Of a DNA stretch of 64,000 bases, positions 57,785 to 64,000 are shown in pieces. Each line of letters opens with the position of its first letter. Position 1 is the first letter of the stretch. The notes under the pieces were generated by a model, which saw nothing but the letters and a program-made list of their open reading frames with translations, was not told where the DNA came from and ran no database searches. A program made the translations under genes and the position numbers. The DNA comes from Actinacidiphila guanduensis. GTDB lineage: Bacteria > Actinomycetota > Actinomycetes > Streptomycetales > Streptomycetaceae. Where the stretch lies: assembly GCF_900103985.1 (NCBI RefSeq), contig NZ_FNIE01000009.1, positions 186,001 to 250,000 on the forward strand. Direction: 5' to 3'.

Positions 57785-58807
57785 ATGCTGATCGCTCAGC
57801 GTCCCTCGTTGACCGAAGAGGTCGTCGACGAGTTCCGCTCCCGGTTCGTGATCGAGCCGCTGGAGCCGGGCTTCGGCTACACCCTCGGCAACTCCCTGCG
57901 GCGCACGCTGCTCTCCTCGATCCCGGGTGCGGCGGTCACGTCGATCCGGATCGACGGTGTCCTGCACGAGTTCACCACCGTGCCGGGCGTCAAGGAGGAC
58001 GTCACCGACCTCATCCTCAACATCAAGCAGCTGGTCGTCTCCTCGGAGCACGACGAGCCGGTCGTGATGTACCTGCGCAAGCAGGGCCCGGGTGTGGTCA
58101 CCGCCGCCGACATCGCGCCGCCGGCCGGTGTCGAGGTGCACAACCCCGACCTGGTGCTGGCCACCCTGAACGCCAAGGGCAAGCTGGAGATGGAGCTGAC
58201 CGTCGAGCGCGGTCGCGGCTACGTCTCGGCGGTGCAGAACAAGCAGCAGGGCCAGGAGATCGGCCGTATCCCGGTCGACTCCATCTACAGCCCCGTGCTC
58301 AAGGTCACCTACAAGGTCGAGGCGACCCGTGTCGAGCAGCGCACCGACTTCGACAAGCTGATCGTCGACGTCGAGACCAAGCAGGCCATGCGGCCGCGTG
58401 ACGCCATGGCGTCGGCCGGCAAGACCCTGGTCGAGCTGTTCGGCCTGGCCCGCGAGCTGAACGTCGACGCCGAGGGCATCGACATGGGCCCGTCCCCCAC
58501 GGACGCCGCCCTGGCCGCGGACCTGGCGCTGCCGATCGAGGAGCTGGAACTCACCGTCCGCTCCTACAACTGCCTCAAGCGCGAGGGCATCCACTCGGTG
58601 GGCGAGCTGGTGGCCCGCTCCGAGGCGGACCTGCTCGACATCCGCAACTTCGGTGCGAAGTCCATCGACGAGGTCAAGGCCAAGCTCGCCGGCATGGGCC
58701 TCGCCCTCAAGGACAGCCCGCCCGGATTCGACCCCACCGCCGCCGCCGACGCCTTCGGCGCCGACGACGATGTGGACGCCGGCTTCGTGGAGACCGAGCA
58801 GTACTAA
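57785..58807 (+). CDS. rpoA: RNA polymerase alpha subunit
   Basis: The 340-residue alpha subunit has an N-terminal assembly domain (FVIEPLEPGFGYTLGNSLRRTLLSSIPGAAVTSIRIDG), a linker near 230-250 and the C-terminal DNA- and activator-contact domain (ELTVRSYNCLKREGIHSVGEL, then LLDIRNFGAKSIDEVKAKLAGMGL). The tail after about residue 315 is acidic. It is followed by a 339-base spacer with dispersed repeats. Confidence 0.98.
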   Translation: MLIAQRPSLTEEVVDEFRSRFVIEPLEPGFGYTLGNSLRRTLLSSIPGAAVTSIRIDGVLHEFTTVPGVKEDVTDLILNIKQLVVSSEHDEPVVMYLRKQGPGVVTAADIAPPAGVEVHNPDLVLATLNAKGKLEMELTVERGRGYVSAVQNKQQGQEIGRIPVDSIYSPVLKVTYKVEATRVEQRTDFDKLIVDVETKQAMRPRDAMASAGKTLVELFGLARELNVDAEGIDMGPSPTDAALAADLALPIEELELTVRSYNCLKREGIHSVGELVARSEADLLDIRNFGAKSIDEVKAKLAGMGLALKDSPPGFDPTAAADAFGADDDVDAGFVETEQY

Positions 58808-58828
58808 TCCGTACGCACGGTGCCCTAC

Positions 58829-58985
58829 AAGGGGCGCTGGGGGTACCCCCAGGCGTAGCTCTGGGGGAGGAACTGCGCGACCAGTTGGAGCGGTGTCGCG
58901 CTTCGCCACCGGCCCGAAGGGGCAGTCCGGTCCGCTCCGGACCGTCTGCCGGAACATGGCTGGTCGCGCAGTTCCCCGCGCCCCT
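58829..58985. repeat. Dispersed intergenic repeat, inverted pair after rpoA
   Basis: Copy A (58829-58884) runs aaggggcgctgggggtaccc to gaactgcgcgaccag. Copy B (58960-58985) is the inverted end, ctggtcgcgcagttccccgc then gcccct. The same family recurs after truA (60646-60671 and 60775-60830). This ggggcgc...gaactgcgcgaccag element is widespread between streptomycete genes and can fold into hairpins. The rest of the 58808-59146 spacer has no gene, only a gaagcttccggggcggcagccccg-type hairpin-rich stretch. Confidence 0.75.
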
Positions 58986-59146
58986 GTAGGGAACCCCCCT
59001 TCGGGCGGGTAGCCCGAGAAGCTTCCGGGGCGGCAGCCCCGGGCACCGTCCTGGGGCGAAGCCCCGGACACCCCCGAGCTGGCAGCCGCCAGTTCGCACT
59101 GACACCGGTACCTGACACGGCCGGTGCAGCGAGAAGGAGAAAGACC

Positions 59147-59692
59147 ATGCCCCAGCCCGCAAAGGGCGCCCGTCTGGGCGGGAGCGCCGCGCACGAGAAG
59201 CTGCTGCTCGCGAACCTCGCGAAGTCGCTCTTCGAGCACGGCCGCATCACCACCACCGAGGCCAAGGCGCGCCGGCTGCGCCCGGTCGCGGAGCGGCTGA
59301 TCACCAAGGCGAAGAAGGGCGACATCCACAACCGTCGCCAGGTGCTGCAGCAGATCACGGACAAGGGCGTGGTGCACACGCTCTTCACCGAGATCGCCCC
59401 GCGGTACGAGAACCGCCCCGGTGGTTACACCCGCATCACCAAGATCGGTCCCCGTCGTGGCGACAACGCCCCGATGGCCGTGATCGAGCTGGTGGAGGCG
59501 CTGACCGTCCAGCAGACCGCCGTCAACGAGGCCGAGGCCGCCACCAAGCGCTCCGCCAAGGACCGCGCCGGTGACGAGGCCCTCGCCGAGGTGAAGAACG
59601 ACACCCCGGCCGAGGACACCGTCGAGGACGCCGTTCCCGCCGAGGCGGACGCGGCTGCCGAGGAGTCTGCCGAGGACTCCAAGGACGCCTGA
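59147..59692 (+). CDS. rplQ: 50S ribosomal protein L17
   Basis: The 181-residue L17 begins PQPAKGARLGGSAAHEKLLLANLAKSLFEHGRITTTEAKARRLRP. After residue about 125 it carries an acidic Ala/Glu/Asp-rich tail (TAVNEAEAATKRSAKDRAGDE...), which is longer than in enterobacteria but usual in streptomycetes. gagaaggagaaa is the ribosome binding site. Confidence 0.98.
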   Translation: MPQPAKGARLGGSAAHEKLLLANLAKSLFEHGRITTTEAKARRLRPVAERLITKAKKGDIHNRRQVLQQITDKGVVHTLFTEIAPRYENRPGGYTRITKIGPRRGDNAPMAVIELVEALTVQQTAVNEAEAATKRSAKDRAGDEALAEVKNDTPAEDTVEDAVPAEADAAAEESAEDSKDA

Positions 59693-59772
59693 GCGTCCTG
59701 GTGACCCATGTGCGGGCCCGTACCCTCCGGGGTGCGGGCCCGCTCCACGTTCGACGACACGAGGAGCGACGG

Positions 59773-60618
59773 GTGAGCGAGGAGCCGGCGGCCGGGCTGG
59801 TGCGGGTGCGGCTGGACCTGGCGTACGACGGGGCCGCCTTCTCCGGGTGGGCCAAGCAGCGCACCCGGCGGACGGTGCAGGGCGAGCTGGAGTCGGCGAT
59901 CGCCACGGTGCTGCGGCTGCCGGAGCCGGTGGAACTGACGGTGGCCGGCCGCACCGACGCGGGCGTGCACGCGCGCGGGCAGGTGGCGCATGTGGACCTG
60001 CCGGCCGAGGCGTGGGCCGAGGAGAGCGGGCGGCTGCGCCGGCGGCTGGCGGGACGGCTGCCGTGGGACGTGCGGGTCTGGCAGGTGGCCGAGGCGCCGG
60101 CCGGCTTCGACGCGCGCTTCTCGGCGATCTGGCGGCGGTACGCGTACCGGATCTCGGACCACCCGGCCGGGGTGGACCCGCTGCTGCGCGGGCACGTGCT
60201 CTGGCACGACCGGCCGCTGGACGTCGAGGCGATGAACGAGGCCGCGCAACTCCTGCTGGGCGAGCACGACTTCGCGGCGTACTGCAAGAAGCGCGAGGGG
60301 GCGACGACCATCAGGACGCTGCTCGACGTGCACTGGGAGCGCACGGCGGACGGGCTCGCGGTGGCCACGGTCCGCGCCGACGCCTTCTGCCACAACATGG
60401 TGCGGGCCCTGGTGGGCGCGATGATCCTTGTCGGCGACGGCCACCGCCCGGTCCCCTTCCCCGGCGAGGTCCTGGCGGGCCGCGTCCGCCACTCGGCGGT
60501 CAACGTCGTCCGCCCCCACGGCCTCACCCTCGAAGAGGTCGGCTACCCCCCGCCCGCCGACCTCGCCGCCCGCAGCCGCGCCGCCCGCAACCTCCGCACG
60601 TTGCCCTGTACGCGTTAG
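59773..60618 (+). CDS. truA: tRNA pseudouridine synthase A
   Basis: The 281-residue enzyme converts U38-40 in the tRNA anticodon arm to pseudouridine. The catalytic Asp62 lies in AGRTDAGVHA; RRYAYRI and FCHNMVRALVGAMILVG are also conserved. GTG 59773 is chosen because GGAG precedes it; an upstream ATG lacks homology. It follows rplQ by 80 bases, the common actinobacterial order. Confidence 0.96.
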   Translation: MSEEPAAGLVRVRLDLAYDGAAFSGWAKQRTRRTVQGELESAIATVLRLPEPVELTVAGRTDAGVHARGQVAHVDLPAEAWAEESGRLRRRLAGRLPWDVRVWQVAEAPAGFDARFSAIWRRYAYRISDHPAGVDPLLRGHVLWHDRPLDVEAMNEAAQLLLGEHDFAAYCKKREGATTIRTLLDVHWERTADGLAVATVRADAFCHNMVRALVGAMILVGDGHRPVPFPGEVLAGRVRHSAVNVVRPHGLTLEEVGYPPPADLAARSRAARNLRTLPCTR

Positions 60619-60645
60619 GGTCCGCGTCTGCCCGCCGTCGTATGG

Positions 60646-60830
60646 CTGGTCGCGCAGTTCCTCGCGCCCCTGGAAACCTCGTCCTTCACGCGCACGGCGA
60701 GGTGATCAGGGCCGCTCGGGGTACCCCCAGCGCCCCTTGAAAACCTCGCCCTTTGTGCGCAGGGCGAGGTGATCAGGGGCGCTGGGGGTACCCCCAGGCG
60801 AAGCTCTGGGGGAGGAACTGCGCGCCCAGC
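60646..60830. repeat. Dispersed repeat copies and duplicated hairpins after truA
   Basis: Copy C (60646-60671, inverted) and copy D (60775-60830, direct) belong to the family found after rpoA; copy D matches copy A at nearly every base. Between them lies a duplicated hairpin unit, cctcg...cgaggtgatcaggg, at about 60676-60738 and 60743-60800, each followed by gggtaccccc. The stems probably terminate truA and the opposite gene. Confidence 0.75.
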
Positions 60831-60850
60831 CACATGCGGGCGGCACTCGG

Positions 60851-60964
60851 CGGCTCAGGGAACCTTCGCGACGGGCAGCCGCACCCTACTGCCGAGCGGA
60901 GCGCGGCGGCTCAGAGAACCCCCGCGGCGGGCAGCCGCACCCCTACTGCCCAGCGGAGCGCGCG
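60851..60964 (-). repeat. Near-tandem 57-bp duplication at gene end
   Basis: The segment beginning cggctcagggaacc at 60851 is repeated from 60907 as cggctcagagaacc, with several differences. Both contain gggcagccgcaccc and agcggagcgcgg. The second copy includes the last codons and stop of the gene at 60943, so the first copy carries a duplicate of the coding end downstream of the stop. Confidence 0.7.
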
Positions 60965-62271
60965 GCAGCGTCGCGGCCCCGTTGGACGATGCGGGCGAAG
61001 GCGAAGCTGGACGCGTCGTCGGCCGCGCGGAGGCCGAGCGTGTCGTTCTGGGGGAGCGTCTTGCCATTGCGGTAGCCCGCGATGGCGAAGTAGGCGTAGC
61101 GGCCCACCGAGTTGGACGTCATCTGGCAGGCCACGGCGTGGCAGAAGTCCGCCACCCCGCCCCCGTTGAGCGGCAGCACGTACTTCGCCGTGCTGTGCAC
61201 CTTGGCCGCGTGGTCCTTGTCCGCGAAGACCGCGATGCCGACGGTGACGGCCATGTCCCCGTTGGTGTAGGTGGCCCGCACCATCTGGGTGCAGCCCTGC
61301 GCGGCCAGCGCGGGCGCGAGTTGGGCGGCGGCCGCGGCCGAGCACTGCTTGGTGCTCGTGGAGTTCGTCTTCACGTACGTCCGGCCCTGCCAGACGAACT
61401 GCTTGCCGGGGAAGAGCGAGTCCGCCGTGATCGGCGCCGTGTCCTTGGCCGCGCTGGAGATGAAGTCGCGCGGGTCCACGGGCGGCGGGGGAGCGACGGA
61501 GGAGAAGGACGGCTGCGGCGGCAGCGGCTGCGTGGAGCCCGCGCTCTGCGAACCGGTCGGGTTCGCGACGGTCTTGTCGGAGCTGCTGCCGGAGACGACC
61601 ACAGCGGTGGCGACACCACCGGCTATGACGGCGACGGCGACCGCGCCCCCGACGAGCATCAGCACCTTGCGCCGCCGCTTGCCGCTCTCCTGCTGCTCGG
61701 CGAGCGCGTTCCAGTCAGGCGTCCCGGGTCCGCCGCCCGCGGGCTCCGCGGGCCGGCTCGCGGCGGCGGGCGCGCTCGGCTGCTGCGGCGGGTAGCCGTA
61801 CCCGCCGCCCTGCGGGGCCGCCTGCTGCGGGTAGCCGTAACCGCCGGACTGCTGCGAGGAGTCGGTCCCTTGCGGCTGCTGCGGGAAGCCGTAGCCGCCC
61901 TGCTGCGGGCCGCCCTGCGGTGGGACCTGCGGACCACCCTGCGGGCCGCCCGACGGTCCGCCCTGGGCCCCGCCCTGCGGCCCCGGCTGCCCCTGCGGCT
62001 GCTGCTTCGGCGCGTCGCCGCCCTGCCCGGGCGCGGCCGCGAGCGCCTGCGGCGGTCCGGCCCACGTTCCGGGCGTGCCCGGGCGGACGCTGTAGGCGTC
62101 CACTCCTTCGGGTGCCTGCGCGAAGACCTGCCGCGGATCGGCGGGCTCGCGGCCGGAGGGGATCACCAGACCCTCGAGGACCTCACGGGAAGTTCCGGAG
62201 GGCTGGCTGCCTTGGCTACGGGGTTCCTGCGCGGGCTGCTGCCCGGACCCTTCACTCATGGGCGGCATCAT
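60943..62271 (-). CDS. Membrane-anchored protein with Gly/Pro/Gln-rich cytosolic region
   Basis: A 442-residue protein. The first 215 residues or so are low complexity with YGYPQQ/GGPQGG repeats. One membrane segment follows (KVLMLVGGAVAVAVIAGGVATAVVV), preceded by RRRK. The outer domain has four Cys (KQCSAAA, QGCTQM, DFCHAVACQM) that may form two disulfides. ATG 62271 is favoured because GGAG lies seven bases upstream; 62259 is possible. It is divergent from the ABC-F gene. The function is unknown; the form is common in streptomycetes next to truA. Confidence 0.85.
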   Translation of the reverse strand: MMPPMSEGSGQQPAQEPRSQGSQPSGTSREVLEGLVIPSGREPADPRQVFAQAPEGVDAYSVRPGTPGTWAGPPQALAAAPGQGGDAPKQQPQGQPGPQGGAQGGPSGGPQGGPQVPPQGGPQQGGYGFPQQPQGTDSSQQSGGYGYPQQAAPQGGGYGYPPQQPSAPAAASRPAEPAGGGPGTPDWNALAEQQESGKRRRKVLMLVGGAVAVAVIAGGVATAVVVSGSSSDKTVANPTGSQSAGSTQPLPPQPSFSSVAPPPPVDPRDFISSAAKDTAPITADSLFPGKQFVWQGRTYVKTNSTSTKQCSAAAAAQLAPALAAQGCTQMVRATYTNGDMAVTVGIAVFADKDHAAKVHSTAKYVLPLNGGGVADFCHAVACQMTSNSVGRYAYFAIAGYRNGKTLPQNDTLGLRAADDASSFAFARIVQRGRDAAARSAGQ

Positions 62272-62334
62272 ATTGCCGCTCCGGCCGCGGAAAAGGACTT
62301 GGGGCGACTCCGTGGGCCGGGGAGAATCCGGCCC

Positions 62335-63939
62335 ATGGGACATGTCGAAGCCGCGCACGTCGAGTACTACCTCCCGGACGGCCGGGCGCTGCTCGGCGAC
62401 GTCTCGTTCCGCGTCGGCGAAGGCGCCGCCGTGGCCCTGGTGGGGCCCAACGGGGCGGGGAAGACGACCTTGCTGCGGCTGATCTCCGGCGAGCTGGCCC
62501 CGCACGGCGGCAGCGTCACCTCCAGCGGCGGCCTCGGCGTGATGCGCCAGTTCGTGGGCAGCGTCCGCGACGACCGCACCGTGCGCGACCTGCTGGTCTC
62601 CGTCGCCCACCCCCGGATCCGGGCGGCCGCCGAGGCCGTGGACGCCGCCGAGCTGGCGATCATGGCGCAGGACGACGAGCCGGCCCAGATGGCGTACGCC
62701 ACCGCGCTCAGCGACTGGGCCGAGGCGCGCGGCTACGAGGCCGAGACGCTGTGGGACGTCTGCACCACCGCCGCGCTCGGCCTGCCGTACGAGCGGGCGC
62801 AGTGGCGCGAGGTGAAGACGCTCTCCGGCGGCCAGCAGAAGCGGCTGGTGCTGGAGGCGCTGCTGCGCGGCCCCGACGAGGTGCTGCTGCTGGACGAGCC
62901 GGACAACTACCTGGACGTTCCCGGCAAGCGCTGGCTGGAGCAGCAGATCGCCCAGACCCGCAAGACCGTGCTGTTCGTCAGCCACGACCGGGAGCTGCTC
63001 TCCCGGGCCGCCGAGCGGATCGTCAGCGTGGAGACCGGGCCCGCGGGCTCCACCGCCTGGGTGCACGGCGGCGGCTTCGCCACCTTCCACGAGGCGCGCA
63101 AGGAGCGGTTCGCCCGCTTCGAGGAGTTGCGCCGGCGCTGGGAGGAGGAGCACGCCAAGCTGAAGGCGATGGTGCTGCGGCTGCGGCAGCAGGCCGCCAA
63201 CAGCCCCGACATGGCCTCCCGCTACCACGCGGCGCAGACCCGGCTGCGCCGGTTCGAGGAGGCGGGGGCGCCGCAGGAGCCGCCGCGCGAGCAGGACATC
63301 CGGATGCGGCTGAAGGGCGGCCGTACCGGGGTGCGGGCGCTGACCTGCGAGCGGCTGGAGCTGACCGGCCTGATGAAGCCGTTCGACCTGGAGGTCTTCT
63401 ACGGCGAGCGGGTGGCCGTCCTCGGGCCCAACGGCTCGGGCAAGTCGCACTTCCTGCGGCTGCTCGCCGGCGACACCACGGTCGCCCACGAAGGGGAGTT
63501 CCGGCTCGGCGCCCGTGTGGTCCCCGGGCACTTCGCCCAGACGCACGCGCATCCCGAACTCGTCGGGCGGACCCTGGTGGACATCCTGTGGACCGAGCAC
63601 GCGCGCGACCGCGGCCGGGCGATGTCGGTGCTGCGCCGCTACGAGCTGGAGCGCCAGGGCGACCAATCCTTCGACCGGCTCTCCGGCGGCCAGCAGGCGC
63701 GCTTCCAGATCCTGCTGCTGGAACTCGCCGGCTCCACCGCCCTGCTGCTGGACGAGCCGACCGACAACCTCGATCTGGAGAGCGCCGAAGCCCTCCAGGA
63801 CGGGCTCGACTCCTACGAGGGCACGGTCCTGTCCGTCACCCACGACCGCTGGTTCGCCCGCTCCTTCGACCGCTACCTGCACTTCGGCACCGACGGCGTC
63901 GTCCGCGAGACGGCCGAGCCGGTATGGGGCGAGGAGTAG
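62335..63939 (+). CDS. ABC-F family ATPase
   Basis: The 534-residue protein has two fused ABC domains and no membrane segments. Walker A motifs are GPNGAGKTT (residues 37-45) and GPNGSGKSH, signatures LSGGQQKR and LSGGQQAR, and Walker B motifs LLLDEPDNYLD and LLLDEPTDNLD. The interdomain linker is about 80 residues and highly charged (RFEELRRRWEEEHAKLKAMVLRLRQQAANSPD). ABC-F proteins act on the ribosome as translation factors or antibiotic-protection factors. The chromosomal setting next to truA suggests housekeeping; a resistance role is not excluded. Confidence 0.93.
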   Translation: MGHVEAAHVEYYLPDGRALLGDVSFRVGEGAAVALVGPNGAGKTTLLRLISGELAPHGGSVTSSGGLGVMRQFVGSVRDDRTVRDLLVSVAHPRIRAAAEAVDAAELAIMAQDDEPAQMAYATALSDWAEARGYEAETLWDVCTTAALGLPYERAQWREVKTLSGGQQKRLVLEALLRGPDEVLLLDEPDNYLDVPGKRWLEQQIAQTRKTVLFVSHDRELLSRAAERIVSVETGPAGSTAWVHGGGFATFHEARKERFARFEELRRRWEEEHAKLKAMVLRLRQQAANSPDMASRYHAAQTRLRRFEEAGAPQEPPREQDIRMRLKGGRTGVRALTCERLELTGLMKPFDLEVFYGERVAVLGPNGSGKSHFLRLLAGDTTVAHEGEFRLGARVVPGHFAQTHAHPELVGRTLVDILWTEHARDRGRAMSVLRRYELERQGDQSFDRLSGGQQARFQILLLELAGSTALLLDEPTDNLDLESAEALQDGLDSYEGTVLSVTHDRWFARSFDRYLHFGTDGVVRETAEPVWGEE

Positions 63940-63954
63940 GGTCCCGCCCGGCTT

Positions 63955-64000
63955 CTAGCGGTGGATCGGCAGGGGCGTCGTGTCGATGAGGCGGCGGCCC
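63955..64000 (-). CDS. C-terminal end of a gene running off the window
   Basis: The minus strand reads an open frame ending GRRLIDTTPLPIHR then TAG at 63955-63957. Only 14 codons are inside the window. It converges on the ABC-F gene, as would be expected for a real gene end, but identity cannot be judged. Confidence 0.35.
   Translation of the reverse strand, partial: GRRLIDTTPLPIHR

Noticed and set aside
60769..62334. N-terminal extension of the ABC-F protein by about 520 residues
   Set aside because: The extension is opposite the membrane-anchored protein gene and is low complexity. MGHVEAAHVEYYL at 62335 has a good ribosome binding site and is the family start.

Overview
The window is high-GC actinobacterial DNA, most likely from a Streptomycetaceae member (Streptomyces, Kitasatospora or Streptacidiphilus). 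The evidence is the codon usage, GTG starts with AGGAGG-type ribosome binding sites, the str, S10, spc and alpha ribosomal operons in the usual order, and many biosynthetic regulators. A zinc-type rpsD lies between rpsK and rpoA. From memory, this is not the arrangement in the best-known Streptomyces, so Kitasatospora or a relative fits somewhat better.

Layout: (1) 158-4442 is the str operon (rpsL-rpsG-fusA-tuf), closed by a strong terminator. (2) 4747-41959 is a specialised-metabolite island of about 37 kb between tuf and rpsJ. (3) 42471-52261 is the S10 plus spc ribosomal protein operon. (4) 52456-59692 holds secY-adk-map-infA-rpmJ-rpsM-rpsK-rpsD-rpoA-rplQ. (5) 59773-63939 holds truA, a secreted or membrane-anchored protein and an ABC-F ATPase. 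The tail of another gene runs off the right edge.

The island encodes a near-complete cassette for an aliphatic azoxy natural product. I recognise six functions matching the core of valanimycin biosynthesis: a second seryl-tRNA synthetase (VlmL type, 5743-7044), a ferritin-like diiron enzyme (VlmB type, 11579-12574), a flavin reductase (VlmR type), a small polytopic membrane protein (VlmO type), an acyl-CoA-dehydrogenase-fold amine N-hydroxylase (VlmH type) and a DUF2156/MprF-like seryl-tRNA transferase (VlmA type, 32444-33448). Valine decarboxylase and the VlmJ/VlmK dehydration enzymes are absent. Instead there is a highly reducing type I PKS (KS-AT-DH-ER-KR-ACP), a free ACP, acyl-CoA synthetase and type II thioesterase. 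There is also a KASIII/ACP/KS II set, an aldehyde-dehydrogenase-like reductase and a class III aminotransferase. The inferred route is chain assembly, reduction to aldehyde, transamination to a long-chain amine, N-hydroxylation, O-serylation from Ser-tRNA, N-N rearrangement and oxidation to azoxy, as in elaiomycin-like compounds.

The most unusual element is a class II, tRNA-Ser-like gene at 32181-32267. Its acceptor, D and T arms are intact, but the place of the anticodon arm is taken by a hairpin that folds to a GCAA tetraloop, so it should not decode. It is transcribed at the head of the PKS operon and faces the seryl-tRNA transferase gene, which suggests a tRNA dedicated to the pathway. 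Upstream of it, and upstream of the long azoxy operon, lie three GTCAG-containing heptamers at exact 11-bp spacing. These are SARP-type operators, and the island has two SARP genes.

A second system sits within the island: a TOMM/RiPP locus with a nitrile-hydratase-like leader precursor (core ending TTTFCWVCVRDDK) translationally coupled to a fused E1-like/YcaO cyclodehydratase. It is followed by a two-component system and a fatty-acyl-AMP ligase. Whether it belongs to the azoxy pathway or is an independent cluster cannot be settled from sequence alone.
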